This document shows, piece after piece, positions 1 to 6,467 of a DNA stretch of 7,745 nucleotides (position 1 is the stretch's first letter; the number at the start of each line of letters is the position of its first letter). The translations under genes and the position numbers were made by a program. The notes below the pieces were generated by a model. That model was given only the letters and a program-made list of their open reading frames with translations. It ran no database searches and was not told the origin of the DNA. Source of the stretch: Pseudomonadota bacterium (GTDB lineage Bacteria > Pseudomonadota > Alphaproteobacteria > Reyranellales > Reyranellaceae). The stretch is taken from positions 1-7,745 of the forward strand of contig JAEZIF010000337.1 of NCBI GenBank assembly GCA_023416135.1, read 5' to 3'.

Positions 1-402
1 GCGCTGGCCGGCCAGCGCGACGTTCAGGTGGTCGGCGACCGCTTCGTCTTCCAGTCCGAGGTGCTGTTCCCGTCAGCGTCCGCCCAGCTCCAGCCCGCCG
101 GAGAGAAGCAGCTCGCCGAAGTCGCCCAACGGCTGATCGAGATCGCCTCTCACATCCCCAAGGACATCCAGTGGGTGCTGCAGGTCGACGGTCACACCGA
201 CGACAAGCCGATCCGCAGCGCGGTCTATCCCTCGAACTGGGAGCTGTCGGCGGCACGCGCCATCGCCGTCGTGAAGTTCCTGCACAGCCAAGGCATCCCC
301 AACGATCGCTTGGTGGCGGCAGGCTACGGCGAGTATCAGCCCCTGTCCTCCATCGATACCGCCCGCAACCGCCGCATCGAGCTCAAGCTCACCAGTCGCT
401 GA
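1..402 (+). CDS. MotB/OmpA-type peptidoglycan-binding protein, C-terminal part (5' end outside window)
   Basis: The frame is open from the first base to a TGA at 400-402, giving 133 residues of an OmpA/MotB C-terminal domain. Such domains anchor envelope proteins to peptidoglycan from the periplasm. Visible landmarks are FQSEVLFPSAS near residue 17, DGHTDDKPI (63-71), NWELSAARA (79-87), LVAAGYGEYQP (104-114) and the terminal RNRRIEL. Asp67 in HTD and Arg86 in SAARA match the pair that contacts diaminopimelate in OmpA-like domains. The DDKPI and NWELS wording is closer to MotB than to OmpA. An ATG-like start is not needed: the GTG at 28 lies inside the domain, so the real start is upstream of the window. 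In alphaproteobacteria such proteins usually carry an N-terminal membrane helix and a coiled coil, often beside a MotA/ExbB-like partner, but none of that is visible. I therefore cannot say whether it is a flagellar stator, a Tol-like protein or a stand-alone linker protein. The domain call is secure; the gene name is not. Confidence 0.9.
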   Translation, partial: ALAGQRDVQVVGDRFVFQSEVLFPSASAQLQPAGEKQLAEVAQRLIEIASHIPKDIQWVLQVDGHTDDKPIRSAVYPSNWELSAARAIAVVKFLHSQGIPNDRLVAAGYGEYQPLSSIDTARNRRIELKLTSR

Positions 403-443
403 GGGCGCGCCTGCCATGGGCTGGCGAGGCGTCATGGTCTGAT

Positions 444-447
444 GGAG
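444..447 (+). promoter_or_regulatory. Ribosome binding site of the degraded methyltransferase
   Basis: GGAG lies seven bases before the ATG at 455. It is a well-placed Shine-Dalgarno sequence left in front of a reading frame that is now broken, and it supports 455 as the ancestral start. Confidence 0.45.
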
Positions 448-454
448 CAGGCTC

Positions 455-801
455 ATGTCGACCGGGAGAGGCTCTCGAAACGAACCTCCTCCCGACCAGG
501 AGCACGTGAGCCGGCTGCGCCATCTCATCATGGGCTTTCGAATCACGCAGATGATCTTCGTGGCGGCAAGACTCGGGCTCGCCGAACATCTGGCTCGAAA
601 GCCACAGACCGCACGGGAACTGGCGCCGCTGGTGGGAGCGGAAGCGGTCCCTCTCGTCTCTTGCGCGCCCTCCCAGCATCCGGGTATTTGCCGAGTCTGC
701 CGGCAGCGTCTTCGATCGGGCAGCTTTCTCGGGCGATGACGAGCGAAAAGTCCGTTTTCGAGCAACTGTACGGCCAGTCGTTCTACGACTATGCCGGCGA
801 G
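455..801 (+). pseudogene. Remnant of a SAM-dependent O-methyltransferase (dimerisation domain only, frameshifted)
   Basis: Translated homology to the N-terminal dimerisation region of acetylserotonin O-methyltransferase-like enzymes runs through three frames. Frame 2 (455 to about 646) reads MSTGRGS, then LRHLIMGFRITQMIF, ARLGLAEHLA and TARELAPLVGAEA, the usual winged-helix segment. The match continues in frame 1 at 652-672 (SRLLRAL), moves to frame 3 at 675-719 (SIRVFAESAGSVFD), and returns to frame 1 at about 724-801 (LSRAMTSEKSVFEQLYG, then SFYDYAGE). The second shift looks like one missing base near 673-674. At about 720, where family members normally have some 35-40 residues (an LTPL-type stretch up to an AW-type motif), only a few bases remain, so there is also an internal deletion. 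Frame 2 ends at TGA 737-739. The catalytic SAM-binding domain is wholly absent, and the next gene converges at 842. The remnant cannot make an active enzyme. Assembly error is unlikely because the flanking genes are intact, and frame errors would not explain the missing sequence. The family assignment comes from recalled motifs. Confidence 0.75.
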
Positions 802-824
802 GCGGCGCTGCTGCGCGCGCATGC

Positions 825-841
825 GCCCAGCTGGTCTGGGC
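825..841 (-). terminator. Hairpin directly after the DUF1489 stop codon (possible terminator, no U tract)
   Basis: GCCCAG (825-830) and CTGGGC (836-841) form a perfect six-base-pair stem with a five-base loop, immediately downstream of the minus-strand stop codon at 842-844. No run of T follows on the minus strand, so this is not a standard intrinsic terminator. It could act as an mRNA 3' end stabiliser or be chance in GC-rich DNA. Confidence 0.25.
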
Positions 842-1273
842 TTACAGCAGTCCCAACCTTTTCAGCTCCGCTGCCATTTCCGGCGGCATGTCGACGGTAT
901 CGCCCTTGGACAGGTCGGGCGGCGCACGTTCGGGCTCGAGGTAGCGCCAGCCCTGGAAGGCCTGGCAGGAGCGTGGCGCCGTCGGGATCAGGCTGCGTTT
1001 GACCTTGATCCGGCAGTATTTCTTGCCTTCGTCCTGGTCGATGTCCTCCTCGAAGCCGACCAGTTCCTGACGACAACGGATGACGCCGCGCACCACCCAG
1101 TAGAGCGAGCCGCCGGCCAGGAGTTCCTCGGAGCGCCGCGGTGTGTTGCGGGTATAGACCCAGTGCGGCGAGCGCGGTGTCTGCCGTCGCTGCTTGCGCC
1201 GCGCCGCCTGCAGCTTCTTCATATGTGCGAGGTCGTCGACGCCGACGGCCAGCTTGATCAGATGCAACGACAT
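842..1273 (-). CDS. DUF1489 family protein of unknown function
   Basis: This is a complete 143-residue reading frame from ATG (1271-1273) to TAA (842-844). The order of motifs matches the DUF1489 family: an N-terminal MSLHLIKLAVGVDDL, a basic patch at about 20-34 (KKLQAARRKQRR), then GSLYWVVRGVIRCRQ (55-69), an acidic stretch DIDQDEGKK (77-85), and SLIPTAPR with FQGWRYL (106-112) and APPDL (117-121). The length is about usual for the family, so the gene looks intact. The family is small, mostly alphaproteobacterial and without an assigned reaction. There is no signal peptide or membrane segment, so a cytosolic location is inferred. The basic patch followed by a mixed alpha/beta-like region might suggest nucleic acid contact, but that is speculation. 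No strong Shine-Dalgarno sequence precedes the start. The gene converges on the methyltransferase remnant and is divergent from the macroglobulin operon. Confidence 0.85.
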   Translation of the reverse strand: MSLHLIKLAVGVDDLAHMKKLQAARRKQRRQTPRSPHWVYTRNTPRRSEELLAGGSLYWVVRGVIRCRQELVGFEEDIDQDEGKKYCRIKVKRSLIPTAPRSCQAFQGWRYLEPERAPPDLSKGDTVDMPPEMAAELKRLGLL

Positions 1274-1445
1274 CGTTCGCGCTTAGTACGCCACGACCAC
1301 TCCGCTCAAGCACGGCCTTTCCACAACGCCGCCAAAACCGTGATATGCGTGCCACACGCTGGAAGATTCGCAAGCACGGGTCCAGACTCCACAGAGTTTG
1401 CACAATCGGCGGAATACAGTCCGGGCGCTTTTTGCGGGGGTTCTC
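1274..1445. promoter_or_regulatory. Divergent intergenic region with weak promoter-like elements and a small inverted repeat
   Basis: These 172 bases separate the DUF1489 gene (minus) from the macroglobulin-pbpC pair (plus) and must hold both promoters unless transcription enters from further away. On the plus strand, TTTCCA (1318-1323) and TGATAT (1341-1346) are 17 bases apart but match the sigma-70 consensus poorly. An inverted repeat, GCGTG-CCA-CACGC, lies at 1347-1359, directly after that possible -10 box, where an operator or the start of an mRNA hairpin could sit. On the minus strand only a weak TTGCGA (complement of 1368-1373) is seen. The region has lower GC than the neighbouring genes. 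None of these elements is convincing alone. Confidence 0.3.
1436..1440 (+). promoter_or_regulatory. Ribosome binding site that fixes the macroglobulin start
   Basis: A run of five G lies five bases before ATG 1446, a good distance for a purine-rich Shine-Dalgarno sequence. It favours ATG 1446 over the upstream TTG at 1398, which would add 16 polar residues in front of the hydrophobic anchor. Confidence 0.5.
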
Positions 1446-4400
1446 ATGAATCGGTCGACGCTGGCTGCTCTGGTCGTGGCTCTCATGCTGGGATCGGGGA
1501 TCGCGGGCTATTTGATCGGGAGGCCCGCCGACCGGGTCGACACGCCAGCCAGAACCGCCGCCGTAACGCAGCCGGCACCGGCCGCCCCTGCTCCGGCGCC
1601 CACTGCACCCGCACCTGCGACGCCGACCACCCCCGTCGCGGCGCCGACCCAGCCGGCACCCGCTCCTGCTCCGCAGACCTCCGCGGCTCCCGTGCCGCTG
1701 CCGCAGCCTCCCGCCGCGCCGGACGAGGCCTTCGCCTATCGCCGCTTCGCGCTGGATACCAGCCGCGCCGAGGGCGAGGCCTGTCTCGCCTTCAACAAGC
1801 CGCTGGCCACGAACAACGTCAATTATGCCGACTACGTCACCATCGCACCGGAAGTGAAGTCGGCCCTGCGCGTGGTGGACGACCGGCTGTGCATCGGCGG
1901 CCTCGACTACGGCGAGAACTACAAGGTCCGGCTGCGCATGGGCTTCCCCGGGCGCGACGGCGTCAAGCTCGACGAAGACAAGGATGTCGAGGTGGCACTG
2001 GGCGCGCGCCCGGCCGTCGTCACCCTGCCCGGCAAAGGCTTCATCCTGCCGCGTGGCAGCGCCGCCGGCCTGCCCGTCACCACCATCAACGTCTCGAAGG
2101 TCGGCATCGCCGTCTATCGCGTCAACGAGCGCGCCATCATGGGGTTCGCCCGCGACCGCTATGACGCCACCTATCCCGGCAGCCAGCCGATCACCGAGCC
2201 GTGGGGCCTCTATAGCTGGCTGAGCGGCACCAACGGCGCCCTGCAGTGGCGCGGCACCATGGAGGTGCGCAACGTCGCCAACCAGCCGGTGACGACCGCC
2301 TTCCCGATCCGTGAGACCGTGCAGGACTGGAAGCCCGGCACCTATTTCGTGGTGGCCTGGAACGCCGCCCAGCCGCCGGCCCGCAGCTACGAGGAGGCCG
2401 AAGAGCAGAACGGCAGCGGCCAGGCGACCGGCATGTGGGTGATGGACACCGACATCGCGCTCACCACTTTCACCGGCGACGACGGGCTGAACGTCTTCGC
2501 CCGTTCGCTGCAGACCGCCCAGCCGTTGGCGGGTCTCGAAGTCACCCTGCTGTCGCGCGGCAACGAGCCGATGGCCAAGGCGATGACCGATGAGGCAGGC
2601 CGCGTGCTGTTCGCCGCCGGCCTGCTCAAGGGGCGCGGCGCGGCGCGCGCCGGGGCCGTGATGGCGTCGGACAATGCCAAGCAGGACTTCACCCGGCTGG
2701 AGCTCGGCAAGACGCCCTTCGACTTTTCCGACCGCGGCGTCGGCGGCCGCGACCAGCCCGGTCCGGTCGATGCCTACCTGTACACCGAGCGCGGCGTCTA
2801 TCGGCCCGGCGAGACCGTGCAGCTCATGGCCATGATGCGCGACGCATCAGCGACGGCACTCGCCAACGTGCCGGTGACCCTGATCGTGAAGCGGCCGGAC
2901 GGCACGGAATTCACGCGCTTCAGCCAGGCCCTGCCGGCGGGCGGCGCTGCGTATCAGCCGATCGACCTGCCCAAGTCGTCGCGCCGCGGCCGCTGGACGG
3001 TCGCCGCCCATGTCGACCCCAAGGCGCCTCCGGTCGGCACCGTCGAATTCTCGGTCGAGGACTTCGTCCCCGAGAAGCTCAAGGTCGAGCTGACCTCGAA
3101 TCAGCCGATCCTGAAGCCGGGCCAGGTCAATACCTTCGACGTGCAGGCCGATTTCCTCTACGGCGCGCCGGGCTCGAACCTCACGGTCGAGGCCGACATG
3201 CGCATCACCGTCGATCCCTCGCCCTTCGCCGACTTCGCACGCTACAGCTTCGGCGCCCAGGAGGACCGCAAGGCTTTCGAGCCGCCGTTCCTGACCTTGA
3301 AGGCGCCGGACACGGACGAACGCGGCAAGACCAGGCTCGAATGGGGCGGCGACATCAAGGACACGCCACTGCCGCTGCGCGCCCAGGTCCAGGCCCGCGT
3401 CTTCGAGCCCGGTGGCGGCCGCGCCACCAAGACCGACAAGACGCTGCCCATGCGCACCCGCAATGTCTATCTCGGCATCCGTCCGACCTTCGAAGGCCGC
3501 TACTCGCGCGAGGGCACGCAGACCGAGTTCGACGTCGTCGCGGTCGACGGCGCCGGCAAGCAGGTCGCGCGCTCCGGCATCGAATACAAGGTCGAACGCA
3601 CCGACTGGACCTACCAATGGTACGAAGTCGATGGCCGCTGGCGGTGGCATTCGATCGCCAACGACCGGTTGATCACGGCTGACACGGTGTCGATGCGCAC
3701 TGATGCGCCGACCAGGCTTTCCTTCCGCCTGAGCTGGGGCTCGCATCGCCTCACCATCGCCGACCGCGACAACAACACGACCAGCACGGTGCAGTTCTAT
3801 GTCGGCTGGTACGGCGGCTCGGACAACGGCGAGGAGACTCCCGATACGTTGCGCGTGGCCAGCGACAAGGAGAACTATCGGCCGGGCGAGTCGGCGCGCG
3901 TGCGCATCGAGGCGCCGTTCGCGGGCGAGGCGATGCTGGCCATCGCCACCGACCGCATCATCAGCACCAGGAACGTCCAGGTGCCGGCCGGCGGCACGAC
4001 CGTCGAGGTGCCGGTCTCGGCCGACTGGGGGCCTGGAGCCTATGCGCTGGTCACCGCCTGGCGTCCGCTCGACAAGCCGGCCGATCGCGTGCCGACGCGC
4101 GCCATCGGTCTCACCTGGCTGGGCCTGGACCCCAAGCTGCGCACGCTCGAGGTCAAGATCGGCACGCCCGAGAAGATCACGCCGCGCCAGCGCATCGAGG
4201 TGCCGATAACCGTCGGCAATCTCGGCGGCGAGGAGGCGTTCGTCACCCTGGCCGCGGTCGATGAGGGCATCCTGCAGCTCACGCGCTTCAAGACACCCGA
4301 TCCCGCCGACTACTACTTCGGCAAGCGGCGGCTCGGCCTCGCCATGCGCGACGACTACGGACGCCTGCTCGAGACGCGCGCCGACGACCTCGGCCGCATC

Positions 4401-6467
4401 CGGGTCGGCGGCGACGCCGGCGACATCGGCGGCCTCGACATCGTGCCGACGCGCACCGTGGCGCTGTTCAGCGGACCGGTGAAGCTCGACGCCCAGGGCC
4501 AGGCGAAGATCCCGATCGAGGTCCCGGACTTCATCGGCCAGCTGCGCCTGATGGCGGTGGCCTACGCCAAGAACCGCGTCGGGTCGGGCGACCAGCGCCT
4601 CTATGTGCGCGACGCGGTGAGCGCCGACGTCGTACTGCCGCGCTTCCTCGCGCCCAACGATCGCGGTCGGCTGGCGCTGTCGCTGCACAACATCGACGGC
4701 CAGGCCGGCGACTATCGCTTGACCGTGCAGGCCACGGGCGCGGTGTCGCTCGACCGGCCGGTCGCCGAGACGCGGCGGCTCGCCGCCGGCCAGCGCGAGC
4801 TCCTCACGTGGCCGCTGGTCGCCGACAACGAGACGGGCTTCGGCAAGGTCTCGGTCGAGCTCGCGGGTCCCGGCAACTTCGCGGTGCGCCGCGAATGGGA
4901 CATCCAGGTGCGCGCGGCGCAGACGCCGAGCGCCGTCGACACGGTGTCCCAGCTTGCCGCCGGCCGCGAGCTCACCCTCGACCGCAACGTCACGGCGAGC
5001 TTCGCGCCGGGCACGTCGCGGGTCGCGGTGTCGCTGACCCGCATCCCGGGTATCGATGTCGCCGCCCTCCTGCGGGCGCTCGACAAGTACCCGTTCGGCT
5101 GCATCGAGCAGACGACCAGCCGCGCCCTGCCGCTGCTCTATTACAACGACGTGGCGCTGCTGGGTTACGGCCCGGCCGATCCGCGCATCGGCGATCGCGT
5201 CCAGGAGGCGGTCTATCGCATCGTCGACATGCAGCTGCCCGACGGCTCGTTCGGCATGTGGGGTCCCTACTCGCCTGCCGCCGAATGGCTGCAGGCCTAT
5301 GCCATGGACTTCCTGCTGCGCGCACGCGACCAGAACGTGGCCGTGCCGTCGGCTTCGTTGCAGCGTGGGCTGACCTGGCTCAACCGCACGGTCGACAAGC
5401 TCACACCCAACGCCCAGGCCTATGCCTGGTACGTCCTGGCCAAGGCGGGTTTGGCCGATCCCGGCCGCGTCCGCTACTTCCAGGACAACGAGGCTGGCAA
5501 GATCAGTGACGGGCTCGCCTGGGCGCAGTTCGCCGCGGCGCTGAACCACGTCGCCGAACCCGGCCGGGCACGCCTCGCCTTCGCCAAGGCACGCGACATG
5601 GTCAATGCGGTCGACCGCAACGACTACTACGGCTCGGGGCTGCGCAACCGCGCCGCCCTGCTGGCGCTGGCCGCGGAAGCGGGCGGCCGCGAGGGTTTCA
5701 CCCAGGTCGCAGGCCTGGTCGGCGAGCGGCTGAACGCCAACGTCGACCACACCACGACCCAGGAGCAGGCCTGGCTGGTGATGGCGGCGCACGCCATGGC
5801 CGGCTCCGGCGGTGGGCTCGCCTACTCGGTCGACGGCGAGCGCAAGACGGGCACACGCGACCCGGTCGTGATCAATCCCGACCAAGGGGCGATCGCCCGA
5901 GGCGTCCGGGTGAAGAACGAAGGCGATGGCACGTTGTGGATGCAGGTCACGGCGCGTGGCGTGCCCAACGAGCCGATGCCTGCCGCGACGCAGGGGCTGA
6001 GCGTGCAGCGCGAGTTCCTGACCCTGGACGGACGGCGCGCCGACCTGCGCCGCCTGCGCCAGAACGAGCGGCTGATCGTGTCGATCAGCGGCCGCAACCT
6101 CGAAGGCGGCTACCACGAGGTCGCGCTGCTCGACCTGCTGCCGGCCGGCTTCGAGATCGAGACCGTGTTGACCGAGGAGAAGGCCAAACCCTTCACGTTC
6201 CTGCCCAAGCTCAGCGAGACGCGCATCGCCGAAGGCCGCGACGACCGCTTCTTCGCCTCGCTCAACCTCGGACGGCGGACATACCGCTCGTGGTGGGATT
6301 CCGAGGAGGAGCTGAAGCGCAGCGTCAACTCCTACCATGTCGCCTACATCGTGCGCGCCGTGACGCCGGGCAGCTTCGCCCTGCCGGCCACGAACGTCTC
6401 CGACATGTATGCCCCGCGGGTCTATGGCCGAACCGCCATGGGCCGCGTTGAAATCGCGCCGCGCTGA
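1446..6467 (+). CDS. yfhM: Bacterial alpha-2-macroglobulin with thioester (YfhM type), membrane-anchored
   Basis: This 1673-residue protein is close in length to E. coli YfhM (about 1650). The family acts in the periplasm as a protease trap: an incoming protease cuts a bait segment, the protein changes shape, and a thioester captures the protease covalently. Visible parts in order are a hydrophobic helix (residues 5-25), a Pro/Ala-rich linker (38-92), a first macroglobulin domain with a likely disulfide pair (ACLAF and LCIGG), YTERGVYRPGE (446-456) of the MG2 domain, VEDFVPEKLKVEL from 537, the bait-region domain from about 799 to the VDEGILQLT motif (938-946), a putative bait (972-1002), the A2M core with DVVLPRFLAPND (1061-1072), the thioester CIEQ (1219-1222) and its helical domain with DGSFGMW (1266-1272), and a C-terminal MG10 domain from about 1518 that ends near MYAPRVYGR. 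ATG 1446 is chosen because of the G-rich ribosome binding site and the anchor. There is no lipobox cysteine, unlike the E. coli lipoprotein. The stop codon overlaps the start of pbpC, its usual partner. The family call is very secure; the anchoring mode is inferred. Confidence 0.96.
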   Translation: MNRSTLAALVVALMLGSGIAGYLIGRPADRVDTPARTAAVTQPAPAAPAPAPTAPAPATPTTPVAAPTQPAPAPAPQTSAAPVPLPQPPAAPDEAFAYRRFALDTSRAEGEACLAFNKPLATNNVNYADYVTIAPEVKSALRVVDDRLCIGGLDYGENYKVRLRMGFPGRDGVKLDEDKDVEVALGARPAVVTLPGKGFILPRGSAAGLPVTTINVSKVGIAVYRVNERAIMGFARDRYDATYPGSQPITEPWGLYSWLSGTNGALQWRGTMEVRNVANQPVTTAFPIRETVQDWKPGTYFVVAWNAAQPPARSYEEAEEQNGSGQATGMWVMDTDIALTTFTGDDGLNVFARSLQTAQPLAGLEVTLLSRGNEPMAKAMTDEAGRVLFAAGLLKGRGAARAGAVMASDNAKQDFTRLELGKTPFDFSDRGVGGRDQPGPVDAYLYTERGVYRPGETVQLMAMMRDASATALANVPVTLIVKRPDGTEFTRFSQALPAGGAAYQPIDLPKSSRRGRWTVAAHVDPKAPPVGTVEFSVEDFVPEKLKVELTSNQPILKPGQVNTFDVQADFLYGAPGSNLTVEADMRITVDPSPFADFARYSFGAQEDRKAFEPPFLTLKAPDTDERGKTRLEWGGDIKDTPLPLRAQVQARVFEPGGGRATKTDKTLPMRTRNVYLGIRPTFEGRYSREGTQTEFDVVAVDGAGKQVARSGIEYKVERTDWTYQWYEVDGRWRWHSIANDRLITADTVSMRTDAPTRLSFRLSWGSHRLTIADRDNNTTSTVQFYVGWYGGSDNGEETPDTLRVASDKENYRPGESARVRIEAPFAGEAMLAIATDRIISTRNVQVPAGGTTVEVPVSADWGPGAYALVTAWRPLDKPADRVPTRAIGLTWLGLDPKLRTLEVKIGTPEKITPRQRIEVPITVGNLGGEEAFVTLAAVDEGILQLTRFKTPDPADYYFGKRRLGLAMRDDYGRLLETRADDLGRIRVGGDAGDIGGLDIVPTRTVALFSGPVKLDAQGQAKIPIEVPDFIGQLRLMAVAYAKNRVGSGDQRLYVRDAVSADVVLPRFLAPNDRGRLALSLHNIDGQAGDYRLTVQATGAVSLDRPVAETRRLAAGQRELLTWPLVADNETGFGKVSVELAGPGNFAVRREWDIQVRAAQTPSAVDTVSQLAAGRELTLDRNVTASFAPGTSRVAVSLTRIPGIDVAALLRALDKYPFGCIEQTTSRALPLLYYNDVALLGYGPADPRIGDRVQEAVYRIVDMQLPDGSFGMWGPYSPAAEWLQAYAMDFLLRARDQNVAVPSASLQRGLTWLNRTVDKLTPNAQAYAWYVLAKAGLADPGRVRYFQDNEAGKISDGLAWAQFAAALNHVAEPGRARLAFAKARDMVNAVDRNDYYGSGLRNRAALLALAAEAGGREGFTQVAGLVGERLNANVDHTTTQEQAWLVMAAHAMAGSGGGLAYSVDGERKTGTRDPVVINPDQGAIARGVRVKNEGDGTLWMQVTARGVPNEPMPAATQGLSVQREFLTLDGRRADLRRLRQNERLIVSISGRNLEGGYHEVALLDLLPAGFEIETVLTEEKAKPFTFLPKLSETRIAEGRDDRFFASLNLGRRTYRSWWDSEEELKRSVNSYHVAYIVRAVTPGSFALPATNVSDMYAPRVYGRTAMGRVEIAPR
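1557..1721 (+). repeat. Pro/Ala-rich low-complexity linker in the macroglobulin
   Basis: Codons for residues 38-92 encode almost only Ala, Pro, Thr and Gln, with recurring PAPAPAP-, APAP- and QPAP-like units, and no charged residue until Asp93. Such linkers are extended and flexible. Here it would hold the first macroglobulin domain away from the inner membrane or let it pass the peptidoglycan. The DNA is correspondingly repetitive (GC-rich CCGGC/GCACC-type units) and may vary in length between strains. Confidence 0.8.
4359..4451 (+). other. Putative bait segment of the macroglobulin
   Basis: Residues 972-1002 lie between the conserved VDEGILQLT motif and the A2M core domain (TVALFSGPV), the position of the protease-sensitive bait in animal alpha-2-macroglobulins. 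The stretch is rich in Arg (973, 978, 984, 986), Asp and Gly and carries no obvious fold. It offers cleavage sites for trypsin-like and Asp/Glu-specific proteases. The exact limits are inferred from position only. Confidence 0.45.
5100..5111 (+). other. Thioester motif CIEQ of the macroglobulin
   Basis: Codons for Cys1219-Ile-Glu-Gln1222, set in YPFGCIEQTTSRALP, match the CxEQ motif in which the Cys and Gln side chains form an internal thioester. Its presence puts this protein in the thioester-bearing (YfhM) class and not in the YfaS class, which lacks the motif. Both reactive residues are intact, so covalent trapping should be possible. Confidence 0.93.

Noticed and set aside
409..425. An imperfect palindrome after the peptidoglycan-binding gene as a terminator
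   Set aside because: The stem has a T-T mismatch in the middle, the loop is three bases, and no T run follows, so it does not meet the pattern of an intrinsic terminator.
1398..1445. An upstream TTG start for the macroglobulin
   Set aside because: It would put 16 mostly polar residues before the membrane helix and lacks a good ribosome binding site. ATG 1446 has a G-run five bases upstream.
1283..1486. A 67-codon minus-strand frame over the divergent intergenic region and the start of the macroglobulin gene
   Set aside because: It has no recognisable motif, overlaps the macroglobulin start and ribosome binding site, and has no support beyond being open.
791..2164. A 457-codon plus-strand frame across the DUF1489 gene and the macroglobulin start
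   Set aside because: It is antisense to the motif-bearing DUF1489 gene and out of frame with the macroglobulin. The Arg/Ala/Gly-rich translation shows no domain.
2847..6338. A very long open frame (1163 codons) on the minus strand inside the macroglobulin gene
   Set aside because: GC-rich codon use keeps antisense frames free of stop codons. The translation is low in recognisable motifs and rich in Arg, Gly, Val and Asp, as expected for a shadow, while the plus-strand frame carries clear family motifs throughout.
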